From the NCBI RefSeq assembly GCF_042650645.1, contig NZ_JBHSBI010000013.1:245897-309896 (forward strand): a stretch of 64,000 nt of DNA, read 5' to 3'. A model generated the notes under the pieces. That model was not told the origin of the DNA. It did not search any database and was given only the letters and a program-made list of their open reading frames with translations. Source of the stretch: Nonomuraea purpurea (GTDB lineage Bacteria > Actinomycetota > Actinomycetes > Streptosporangiales > Streptosporangiaceae). Position numbers and translations under genes: made by a program. This document shows positions 51,373 to 64,000 of this stretch, piece by piece (the first letter of the stretch is position 1; each line of letters begins with the position of its first letter).

Positions 51373-52022
51373 TTGGATGCCCCCTTCTTGGCAGCGGTGC
51401 GGACGAGGACCAGGCTTCCGTTGGCGCCGGGGATCGCACCCTTGATCAGGATGAGACCGTTCTCGACGTCCACGGAGTGAACTTTGAGGCTCTGCACGGT
51501 GGTGCGGACGTTACCCATCCGGCCAGCCATGCGCAGACCCTTGAAAACGCGGCCCGGGGTGGCGCAGCCACCGATGGAACCCGGCGAACGGTGCTTGCGC
51601 TGCGTACCGTGCGACGCGCCCAGACCACCGAAGCCGTGCCGCTTCATGACACCGGCGAAGCCCTTGCCCTTGCTCTTGCCCGTCACGTCGACGAACTGGC
51701 CGGCTTCGAAGGTGTCGGCCAGCAGCTCCTGGCCCAGGGTGTAGTCGCTCGCGTCGTCGGTGCGGATCTCCGCGAAGTAACGGCGCGGGGTGATGTCGTG
51801 CTTACGCAGGTAGTCGCCGAGCGGCTTGTTGACCTTCCTGGGGTCGACCTGTCCGAAGCCGAGCTGGATGGCGGAGTAGCCGTCCTTGTCGGCGGTGCGG
51901 ACCCGGGTCACCACGCACGGACCGGCCTCGACCACGGTCACCGGAACCATCCGGTTGTCCGCGTCGAAGACCTGGGTCATGCCGAGCTTCTTGCCCAGGA
52001 CGCCCTTGATCGTCTTAGCCAT
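51369..52022 (-). CDS. rplC: 50S ribosomal protein L3
   Basis: 217 residues. GVLGKKLGMTQVFDADNRMV start, KGKGFAGVMKRHGFGGLGAS and HRSPGSIGGCATPGRVFKGL. Normal length. Confidence 0.98.
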   Translation of the reverse strand: MAKTIKGVLGKKLGMTQVFDADNRMVPVTVVEAGPCVVTRVRTADKDGYSAIQLGFGQVDPRKVNKPLGDYLRKHDITPRRYFAEIRTDDASDYTLGQELLADTFEAGQFVDVTGKSKGKGFAGVMKRHGFGGLGASHGTQRKHRSPGSIGGCATPGRVFKGLRMAGRMGNVRTTVQSLKVHSVDVENGLILIKGAIPGANGSLVLVRTAAKKGASK

Positions 52023-52036
52023 GTCAGTGCGTTCCC

Positions 52037-52345
52037 TCAGAGCTTGATCGAAATGTCGACACCCGCGGGAAGGTCGAGCCGCATGAGCGAGTCAACCGTC
52101 TTGGGGGTCGGGTCGATGATGTCAATCAGCCGCTTGTGCGTGCGCATCTCGAAGTGCTCGCGGCTGTCCTTGTACTTGTGCGGCGAGCGGATGACGCAGT
52201 ACACGTTCTTCTCGGTCGGCAGCGGCACCGGGCCCGCGACCTTCGCGCCAGTCCGCGTCACCGTCTCGACGATCTTCTTGGCCGAGCTATCGATGACCTC
52301 GTGGTCATAGGCCTTAAGCCGGATGCGGATCTTCTGTCCCGCCAT
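52037..52345 (-). CDS. rpsJ: 30S ribosomal protein S10
   Basis: 102 residues. GQKIRIRLKAYDHEVIDSSA start, FEMRTHKRLIDIIDPTPKTV. First gene of the S10 operon and NusE in antitermination. Follows tuf by 259 bases that hold two large hairpins. Confidence 0.98.
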   Translation of the reverse strand: MAGQKIRIRLKAYDHEVIDSSAKKIVETVTRTGAKVAGPVPLPTEKNVYCVIRSPHKYKDSREHFEMRTHKRLIDIIDPTPKTVDSLMRLDLPAGVDISIKL

Positions 52346-52471
52346 AGTGGCCTCGGTGTCCTTCGCTGTCGTCTGAAAAAGTATCGTGCGGCCTGTTGCC
52401 GCTGTGTGCTCATGCAGGTCGAGCCCGCATTGACCCCACGAGGCAGACGCGGTGGATCTGCCTTTTCTTCC

Positions 52472-52522
52472 GTGATCCGGCAGTGACTTCGGTCACGCGG
52501 GCCGAAGCTACTGCAGGATCAC
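52472..52522 (-). other. Branched inverted repeat upstream of rpsJ
   Basis: GTGATCC-G-GCAGT / ACTGC-A-GGATCAC (52472-52484, 52510-52522) enclosing CTTCGG/CCGAAG. Lies between the tuf terminator and rpsJ; could be part of an S10 leader. Confidence 0.4.
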
Positions 52523-52554
52523 GGCGCCTGTGCGCGGGGCCCCACTCAATGAGC

Positions 52555-52591
52555 GCGGCGGTCGGTCCCGAAGTCCGGGGCCGACCGCCGC
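52555..52591 (-). terminator. tuf terminator
   Basis: Perfect 11-bp stem (GCGGCGGTCGG and complement) with a 15-base loop, 13 bases after the tuf stop. Confidence 0.7.
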
Positions 52592-52604
52592 CCCGACGGT
52601 CTTG

Positions 52605-53798
52605 CTACTTGATGATCTTCACGACCCGGCCGGCGCCGACGGTGCGGCCACCCTCACGGATCGCGAACTTGAGGCCTTCCTCCATGGCGATGGGCTGGAT
52701 CAGCTCAACGCGCATCTCGGTGTTGTCGCCCGGCATGACCATCTCCGTGCCCTCGGGGAGGTTCACGACACCGGTCACGTCAGTCGTACGGAAGTAGAAC
52801 TGCGGGCGGTAGTTGTTGAAGAACGGCGTGTGGCGGCCACCCTCGTCCTTGGACAGGATGTAGACCTGGCCGGTGAACTCGGTGTGCGGGGTGGTCGTGC
52901 CCGGCTTGATGATGCACTGGCCGCGCTCGACGTCGTCGCGCTTGATGCCGCGCAGCAGCAGGGCGGCGTTGTCGCCCGCGTGACCCTCGTCGAGCATCTT
53001 GTTGAACATCTCGATGCTGGTGACGGTGGTCGTCGTCTTCTCCGGCCGGATGCCGATGATGTCGACCTGCTCGTTGATCTTGACGATGCCGCGCTCGATA
53101 CGACCGGTGACGACGGTGCCGCGACCGGTGATCGAGAAGACGTCCTCGACCGGCATGAGGAACGGCTTCTCCGTCTCACGCGGGGGCTCGGGGACGTTCT
53201 CGTCGACGGCGTTCATCAGCTCGATGATGCTGTCGACCCACTTCTCGTCGCCCTCAAGAGCCTTGAGCGCGGAGACGCGGACGACCGGCAGGTCGTCGCC
53301 GGGGAACTCCTGAGCGGACAGGAGCTCACGGACCTCGAGCTCGACGAGCTCCAGGATCTCCTCGTCGTCCACCATGTCGGACTTGTTGAGGGCCACGACG
53401 ATGTAGGGGACGCCGACCTGGCGGGCCAGGAGGACGTGCTCCTTCGTCTGCGGCATCGGGCCGTCGGTGGCGGCGACCACGAGGATGGCGCCGTCCATCT
53501 GAGCGGCACCGGTGATCATGTTCTTCACGTAGTCGGCGTGACCGGGGCAGTCAACGTGCGCGTAGTGACGCTTCTCGGTCTGGTACTCGACGTGCGCGAT
53601 GGAGATCGTGATGCCGCGAGCCTTCTCCTCGGGCGCCTTGTCGATCTTGTCGAACGGCGTCGCCTTGTTGAGCTCCGGGAAACGGTCGTGAAGCACCTTG
53701 GTGATCGCCGCGGTCAGCGTGGTCTTGCCGTGGTCGATGTGCCCAATGGTGCCGATGTTCATGTGCGGCTTGGTCCGCTCGAACTTGGCCTTACCCAC
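52605..53798 (-). CDS. tuf: Elongation factor Tu
   Basis: 397 residues. KAKFERTKPHMNIGTIGHID start, G1 GHIDHGKTTLT, DCPGHADYVKNM, NKSDM, three complete domains. GTG at 53798 after GGAGAG; the longer open frame upstream is not conserved. Confidence 0.98.
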   Translation of the reverse strand: MGKAKFERTKPHMNIGTIGHIDHGKTTLTAAITKVLHDRFPELNKATPFDKIDKAPEEKARGITISIAHVEYQTEKRHYAHVDCPGHADYVKNMITGAAQMDGAILVVAATDGPMPQTKEHVLLARQVGVPYIVVALNKSDMVDDEEILELVELEVRELLSAQEFPGDDLPVVRVSALKALEGDEKWVDSIIELMNAVDENVPEPPRETEKPFLMPVEDVFSITGRGTVVTGRIERGIVKINEQVDIIGIRPEKTTTTVTSIEMFNKMLDEGHAGDNAALLLRGIKRDDVERGQCIIKPGTTTPHTEFTGQVYILSKDEGGRHTPFFNNYRPQFYFRTTDVTGVVNLPEGTEMVMPGDNTEMRVELIQPIAMEEGLKFAIREGGRTVGAGRVVKIIK

Positions 53799-53921
53799 TA
53801 GTTCTCTCCTTGAGAATCTGACTGACTTTCGTCTACACACTCGGGCCCGGGATAATCCGAACCCCTTGGCGGCGGGGTGGCTCGCACCTCCCCGCCAGGG
53901 ACCAGGACATAAGTCCCGGTT

Positions 53922-53955
53922 GAGCTTTCGTCGGCGAAAGCGCCGACGAAAGCTC
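53922..53955 (-). terminator. Hairpin between fusA and tuf
   Basis: Perfect 14-bp inverted repeat (GAGCTTTCGTCGGC and complement), six-base loop, ten bases after the fusA stop. Probably a partial terminator separating fusA from tuf, which also needs its own promoter. Confidence 0.7.
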
Positions 53956-53965
53956 GGACCGGAAA

Positions 53966-56065
<2,100 letters not shown>

Positions 56066-56104
56066 TTCTCTCGCGTCCTCGTCGTCTCGTCGAACCCGCC
56101 GGGG

Positions 56105-56575
56105 TTACCAGCGGTAGTGGGCGAAGGCCTTGTTGGACTCGGCCATCTTGTGGGTGTCCTCGCGCTTCTTCACGCTCGCCCCGAGGCCGTTGCTGGCGTC
56201 GAGGAGCTCGTTCATGAGGCGCTCGGTCATGGTCTTCTCGCGGCGGGCGCGGGAGTACTGCACCAGCCAGCGCAGGGCCAGGGTGGTGCTGCGCGCGGCG
56301 CGCACCTCGACCGGCACCTGGTAGGTCGCGCCACCGACGCGACGGCTGCGGACCTCGAGGGTGGGCTTGACGTTGTCAAGCGCGCGCTTCAGGGTGACGA
56401 CCGGGTCGTTGCCCGTCTTGTCCCTGCAGCCCTCGAGAGCGCCGTAGACGATCGACTGCGCGATGGACCGCTTGCCGTCAAGGAGCACCTTGTTGATCAG
56501 AGCGGTGACCAGCGGCGAGCTGTAAACCGGGTCAGACATGAGCTGACGGCGGCCAGGAGAACCCTTACGAGGCAT
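56105..56575 (-). CDS. rpsG: 30S ribosomal protein S7
   Basis: 156 residues. PRKGSPGRRQLMSDPVYSSP start, RVGGATYQVPVEVRAARSTT, MAESNKAFAHYRW end. Two bases after rpsL. Confidence 0.98.
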   Translation of the reverse strand: MPRKGSPGRRQLMSDPVYSSPLVTALINKVLLDGKRSIAQSIVYGALEGCRDKTGNDPVVTLKRALDNVKPTLEVRSRRVGGATYQVPVEVRAARSTTLALRWLVQYSRARREKTMTERLMNELLDASNGLGASVKKREDTHKMAESNKAFAHYRW

Positions 56576-56577
56576 GG

Positions 56578-56952
56578 TTAGCTCTTCTCCTTCTTCGCGC
56601 CGTAGCGGCTGCGGGCCTGCTTGCGGTTGCGGACACCCTGGGTGTCGAGCGAACCGCGGATGATCTTGTAGCGAACACCGGGCAGGTCCTTCACACGACC
56701 GCCACGCACGAGCACGATGGAGTGCTCCTGCAGGTTGTGGCCCACACCAGGGATGTAGGCCGTGACCTCGATGCCGTTCGTGAGTCGAACGCGGGCCACC
56801 TTGCGCAGTGCCGAGTTGGGCTTCTTCGGAGTCGTGGTGTACACGCGCTGGCACGTGCCGCGCCGCTGCGGACTCCCCTTGAGGGCAGGAGTCTTGGTCT
56901 TTGAAACCTTGTCCTGCCGGCCCTTGCGGACCAACTGCTGAATAGTGGGCAC
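56578..56952 (-). CDS. rpsL: 30S ribosomal protein S12
   Basis: 124 residues. PTIQQLVRKGRQDKVSKTKT start; decoding-centre loop TTTPKKPNSALRK and RGGRVKDLPGVRYK carry the wild-type lysines (equivalents of Lys43 and Lys88) whose mutation gives streptomycin resistance, so a sensitive S12 is predicted. GTG at 56952 has GGAG at five bases; an earlier GTG two codons up overlaps that site. Confidence 0.97.
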   Translation of the reverse strand: MPTIQQLVRKGRQDKVSKTKTPALKGSPQRRGTCQRVYTTTPKKPNSALRKVARVRLTNGIEVTAYIPGVGHNLQEHSIVLVRGGRVKDLPGVRYKIIRGSLDTQGVRNRKQARSRYGAKKEKS

Positions 56953-57187
56953 TGCCACTCCGTTTCGTGCCTTGGCCGGTGTTACGTCATTGGGTCTTGC
57001 GTTTCGCAGGTTCTGCCGGTGTCATGACCTGCTGGTTTATCTGGCCCCGGTGCCCCCGCGCTCGGGCGTGTCGCGCTCGTGCACAGACACATCCGCGAGG
57101 ATCGAGAGCCTGAGAGGCCGGCCGACACTCTCCAATATGGTTATGAGCGCACAGCCGAGAGCCCGCTAGAGACGGGCACGATGCTCA

Positions 57188-57216
57188 AGACTACCCAGGC
57201 CCGCCCGACACGTCAA
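57188..57216 (-). promoter_or_regulatory. rpsL (str operon) promoter
   Basis: Minus strand: -35 TTGACG (57216-57211), 17-base spacer, -10 TAGTCT (57193-57188). Best consensus match in the region; the start point would be near 57181, giving a 230-nt leader. Confidence 0.65.
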
Positions 57217-57379
57217 AACGGCGCGGCAGCACCCGACAGGCTTTGCCACTCCGCGTCGCCGGGGCCTGTTTCATCCAGCCCATCCGTAGCGCCACGGCAA
57301 TGATATCGGTCCGCGGGGGTGCCGTGTGCGCGCTTCGCCGAAGCTCTGGCGTCGGGAAGGTGAAGTCCGCGTGCCCACC

Positions 57380-57397
57380 CCTAGGGTAATCCCTAGG
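57380..57397. promoter_or_regulatory. Palindromic operator upstream of the FHA cassette
   Basis: CCTAGGG-TAAT-CCCTAGG, perfect seven-base arms with a four-base AT spacer. The layout resembles sites of LuxR/NarL-type response regulators (TAGGG...CCCTA), inferred by eye. Confidence 0.5.
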
Positions 57398-57577
57398 TCA
57401 CTCCCCGAAGCGACGCGGCCTCCCCGCGGCTAGCCTCATTTCCCGCACACCACCGCAACATTCTCCACCCCACCGCACTTCGGCGGGGGTGTCTTCGGGG
57501 CGGCCGACCCGCAACGGACCAGCAGGTGCGGAATATGGGGCCGGCCTCACCGGCGAACCGTCGAGAGGGAGACTCGA

Positions 57578-57628
57578 ATGTCGCTGCTCCCCAAGCTGTT
57601 GCAGCGGGGCGGAGGCCGGATTGTCTGA
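57578..57628 (+). CDS. Possible 16-codon upstream ORF overlapping the FHA gene start
   Basis: ATG with GGGAG at seven bases, reading MSLLPKLLQRGGGRIV and stopping at 57628, seven bases inside the FHA gene's TTG. It could couple translation of the FHA protein; equally it may be chance. No homologue known to me. Confidence 0.3.
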   Translation: MSLLPKLLQRGGGRIV

Positions 57629-59420
57629 AGCGGCCGGCCGGAACTTCCCCACCTCCCCCTTCGAACTGGTGATCGTTCAGCCGCCCGAGCTGCGGGGACG
57701 GAGCTTCCCCGTCACGGAGGCCCCCGCCGACATCGGCCGCTCCGCGGAACTGCGCATCGACTCCGAGGAGCTCAGCCGCAGGCACGCCAGGATCTGGCTC
57801 GCCGACGGCTCGACGTGGATCACCGACTGCGGCTCCACCAACGGCACCTGGGTGAACGGCACCCGGATCCGGCAGCCGGTACGCCTGGCCGTGGGCGAGC
57901 GGGTCCGCATGGGAGACGTCGAGGCCGTGCTGCAGATCCAGGGCGGCGCGGTGCCGGAGGAGCACCACACGACCTCCGCCCCGATCCAGCGGCCCACCAA
58001 CACCACCCGCTACCTGTGCGCCGCCGGCTACATCGACGCCTCCTTCGGCCACGCCGTCGTCGAGGAGACGCTGGGACAGCCCTATCGCGCCTGCGCGCCC
58101 TCGTACGGGGTGGACCTGCCAGCGGTCGTCAAACACGCGCTGGCCGCCGAGCGCCACCGCGCCACCCGCGACGTCCTCCTGCTGCTCATAGGCGCGGCCA
58201 GCCTGGCCGTCGTGGCCCTCAGACTGACCGGCACCCCACCCCTGCACGACTTACCCGGCCTGGACGGCGCCGACGTGCCCCGCCTGGTCTTCCTGGCCCT
58301 GATCCCGCTGCTCCTGGCGTGGCTGGTGGTCGCCGCACACATCTTCCACACGAGGGTCGTCGTGCTCGGCAGGCGGCTGTCCAGCCGCCGTTTCACCCCA
58401 TCACGGGCGCCGACGCCCCTTGCCCCGAAGGCCAGGCGGCAGATCGACCGCCTCGTCCAGGCCCAGCGCGGCAACGTCGTCGTGTTCGCCGACTACCGCC
58501 CGTTCGTCGGCAGCGGCGCCGACTACCACAGCTGGTCGTTCGCGATCGACACCACCAAGGCCGCGCACCGCGACCGCCCGCCCAGGCGCTTCCACGCCGA
58601 CGACGTGCACGACTACCTGGCCCAGGAGGTCGCGGCCACAGGGCTGCCCAACCTGCGGCTGGCCGAACAGTTGTTCATCAACGGCGTCGACATCAACCAC
58701 GCCCCCGACCTGCTGCCCGACCCGCTCGCCCCGCCGGCGGTCGCCGCGGACGCCGACCTGCTGCGCGCGGTCGCGCGCTCGCCGGAGTCGTCGGCGCGCG
58801 TCTACCTGAGCGTCGAGGTGCTCGGCTGGGGCGGCCAGCTCATCGTGACGATCTTCGTCAGGGCAGTACGGCTGCGCGGCTCCCTCTTCCTGGAGGGCGC
58901 CACATTCCTGCTGCCCCCGCTGGCCCCCGAGTACGCCCTGGTGGACAGGGTGTCCTCCGACGTGCTCACGGGCCTGTTCGTCGCCGCCACCCACGGCGCG
59001 GCAAAGACGCTCCCGCTGCTGCTCACGGCCCCCTACCGGATGTCCGGACGCTGGTGGCGCGGCGCCGTCAGACGCCGCCAGGAGCGCGACGACCGCGCCG
59101 TCATCCAGAGCCGCGGCCTGTACGACTACGGCGCGCGCACGAGCGTCAGGGAACTGGCCGCGGGCGACGACCTGCGACGCTTCTTCATCGCCCGCGACGT
59201 CGAGATGTTCGACAAGGTCATCCACGAGGCCGTCTTCAAGGGCATCGGCCGCTTCCTCACCGACCACGGCATCGACACGGGCGAGGCAGCAGCACGCATA
59301 ACCCAGATCACCAACAACAAAATCGACATCAGCGGCAGCCAAGGCATCAATTTGGGAACGGTTTCGGGCCATGGAGCCAACTTCGGCGGCACAGTAAACC
59401 AGAAAGCGGGCGAAAAATGA
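57621..59420 (+). CDS. FHA-domain two-TM protein with C-terminal amyloid-like motif
   Basis: 599 residues from TTG 57621 (GGAGG at five bases); a GTG at 57489 would add 44 residues of non-coding appearance. FHA domain about 14-110 with the phosphothreonine-binding signatures IGRSAELRI, LSRRHARI and STNGTWVNG. Two membrane helices (about 184-204, 221-243), then a 320-residue cytoplasmic region with no family I recognise (FADYRPFVGSGADYHSWSFA, YLSVEVLGWGGQLIVTIFVR). The last 31 residues carry ISGSQGINLGTVSGHGAN-FGGTVN (569-593), nearly the same as the start of the next gene. It overlaps that gene (ATGA). Likely a membrane-associated sensor or receptor; the C-terminal motif is the probable signalling element. 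Confidence 0.8.
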   Translation: MSEAAGRNFPTSPFELVIVQPPELRGRSFPVTEAPADIGRSAELRIDSEELSRRHARIWLADGSTWITDCGSTNGTWVNGTRIRQPVRLAVGERVRMGDVEAVLQIQGGAVPEEHHTTSAPIQRPTNTTRYLCAAGYIDASFGHAVVEETLGQPYRACAPSYGVDLPAVVKHALAAERHRATRDVLLLLIGAASLAVVALRLTGTPPLHDLPGLDGADVPRLVFLALIPLLLAWLVVAAHIFHTRVVVLGRRLSSRRFTPSRAPTPLAPKARRQIDRLVQAQRGNVVVFADYRPFVGSGADYHSWSFAIDTTKAAHRDRPPRRFHADDVHDYLAQEVAATGLPNLRLAEQLFINGVDINHAPDLLPDPLAPPAVAADADLLRAVARSPESSARVYLSVEVLGWGGQLIVTIFVRAVRLRGSLFLEGATFLLPPLAPEYALVDRVSSDVLTGLFVAATHGAAKTLPLLLTAPYRMSGRWWRGAVRRRQERDDRAVIQSRGLYDYGARTSVRELAAGDDLRRFFIARDVEMFDKVIHEAVFKGIGRFLTDHGIDTGEAAARITQITNNKIDISGSQGINLGTVSGHGANFGGTVNQKAGEK

Positions 59421-59767
59421 CCGACCCACCCAACATCAACATCACCGGCAGCCAGGGCATCAACTTCGGCACGGTCTCCGGCCAAGGCGCCAACTTCGGC
59501 GGCACAGTCAACTATTACACCAACAACCAACTACAAACCCTGATAAATGACCTGAAATCCGCAATATCCAACCACCGTGCAGAACTGCCAAACCCCGAAG
59601 AGACGGCAACAGCAGTAGAACTCCTGGAGGAAGAGGCGGCAGCCGACACCCCTCGCCCCAACCGCCTGACCACCTTCCTCAACACCCTGACAGCCTCGGC
59701 AGGCGGCATAACGGCCATCACAGAAGCAGCCACCAAAATCAAGGACTTACTTTCCTCAACGGGATGA
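59417..59767 (+). CDS. Small protein with N-terminal amyloid-like motif and helical domain
   Basis: 116 residues. Residues 9-32 read ITGSQGINFGTVSGQGAN then FGGTVN, matching 21 of 24 positions of the FHA protein's C-terminus. Then YYTNNQLQTLINDLKSAISN starts an all-helical domain (38-116: HRAELPNPEETATAVELLEE, LTTFLNTLTASAGGITAITE, AATKIKDLLSSTG). The helical part resembles effector-associated or DUF5955-like domains by pattern; this is unverified. Codons are markedly A/C-ending (ATA, CTA, CAA) unlike its neighbours. ATG overlaps the FHA stop. Probable signalling partner of the FHA protein. Confidence 0.8.
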   Translation: MTDPPNINITGSQGINFGTVSGQGANFGGTVNYYTNNQLQTLINDLKSAISNHRAELPNPEETATAVELLEEEAAADTPRPNRLTTFLNTLTASAGGITAITEAATKIKDLLSSTG

Positions 59768-59888
59768 ACCACGAACCGGGGCCAGCAAGACGTCGTAACG
59801 GCGCCCGGCCACTGAAGGGCTCAGAAACCGTCTCCCTGGAGGGCCGTCAACCCCGTACGGCGCTTGGGGCAACCACGGCAGCGCGTAC

Positions 59889-59936
59889 AGAAAAAGAAAA
59901 GCAAAACGCCCGAGCCTCCAAAAACAGAGACCCGGG
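59889..59936 (-). terminator. rpoC Rho-independent terminator
   Basis: Minus-strand RNA forms a 12-bp stem (two G-U wobbles) at 59936-59925/59916-59905 with an eight-base loop, followed by UUUUGCUUUUCUUUUU (59904-59889). It is the only terminator in the window with a real U tract, 26 bases after the rpoC stop. Ends the rpoBC transcript before the FHA cassette. Confidence 0.9.
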
Positions 59937-59962
59937 CGAATCGCCTAGATGCAACTAAGAAA

Positions 59963-63838
<3,876 letters not shown>

Positions 63839-63854
63839 TTGTGCGATCTCCCCC

Positions 63855-64000
63855 TCAGACTTCTTCCACGCTGCTCGGCTCACGCCGGGACAGGTCGATG
63901 CCAAGCTCTTCCGCGGCGCGGAAGACGTCCTCGTCGGTGTCGCGCATCTCGATCGACATGCCGTCGCTGGACAGCACCTCGACGTTGAGACACAGCGACT
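63855..64000 (-). CDS. rpoB: RNA polymerase subunit beta, C-terminal end (cut by window edge)
   Basis: Last 48 codons: SLCLNVEVLSSDGMSIEMRD, then the acidic TDEDVFRAAEELGIDLSRRE and SSVEEV stop. Typical rpoB ending, 16 bases before rpoC. The rifampicin region lies beyond the window, so nothing can be said of resistance or of the duplicated rpoB known in Nonomuraea. Confidence 0.95.
   Translation of the reverse strand, partial: SLCLNVEVLSSDGMSIEMRDTDEDVFRAAEELGIDLSRREPSSVEEV

Larger units (their letters stand above)
56953..57577. other. 625-base divergent region between rpsL and the FHA cassette
   Basis: No supported gene. It contains the rpsL promoter (57188-57216), a long (about 230 nt) rpsL leader, a dyad CACGGCA/TGCCGTG (57293-57326) and a compact palindromic operator (57380-57397) on the cassette side. 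Confidence 0.5.

Noticed and set aside
57489..57620. N-terminal 44-codon extension of the FHA protein
   Set aside because: The extension has no ribosome site, cysteine-rich odd composition and precedes a well-placed GGAGG-TTG; treated as non-coding.

Overview
The window is high-GC actinobacterial chromosome. Gene content and order point to the order Streptosporangiales (Nonomuraea or Streptosporangium relatives). Family level is my inference: it rests on the ShbA-type sigma factor, GroEL1 with a His-rich tail, many GTG/TTG starts and abundant DUF-type actinobacterial proteins. I see no transposase, tRNA, rRNA, CRISPR array or prophage gene.

Layout. (1) 1-5700: 5' part of guaB, a structured divergent intergenic region, a LuxR/TrmB-like regulator, a DUF5319 gene, an ECF-type sigma factor (ShbA/SigD position) followed by a 50-codon remnant of its anti-sigma factor RsdA, then groES-groEL1 behind a CIRCE operator. 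(2) 5800-9720: rightward MarR regulator, THUMP-like methyltransferase and a 661-residue coiled-coil repeat protein. (3) 9740-18755, leftward: acpS, nnrD/E, alr, an alpha/beta hydrolase, tsaE, a lipoprotein-class F sortase pair, a kinase-like APH protein, tsaB, rimI and tsaD. This is the mycobacterial alr-tsaE-tsaB-rimI-tsaD-groES block with accessory genes inserted at two joints. (4) 18769-27221: PhoX-type secreted protein, coaA, DUF389 membrane protein, a two-ATPase/two-permease ABC cluster, glmM. (5) 27223-33651: rpsI-rplM, a CAP-domain protein, and two very Pro/Gly-rich membrane proteins sharing one C-terminal domain. (6) 33652-56952, leftward: truA and the alpha, spc, S10 and str ribosomal operons in near-canonical order (with infA, map, adk, secY, rpoA, tuf, fusA). 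(7) 57578-59767: a rightward two-gene accessory cassette wedged between rpsL and rpoC. (8) 59963-64000: rpoC and the 3' end of rpoB.

How it fits together. Most of the window is translation and transcription machinery on the minus strand, punctuated by strong hairpins at operon joints, plus the t6A (TsaB/D/E) and cell-wall (alr, glmM, acpS) housekeeping genes. The most novel part is the cassette between rpsL and rpoC. An FHA-domain, two-TM protein ends in a Gly/Asn/Thr-rich motif, and the overlapping next gene begins with almost the same motif before a helical domain. This is the arrangement expected of an amyloid-type (BASS-like) receptor/effector signalling pair. The second notable item is the RsdA remnant, which keeps only the sigma-binding segment and is positioned for translational coupling to the sigma gene.
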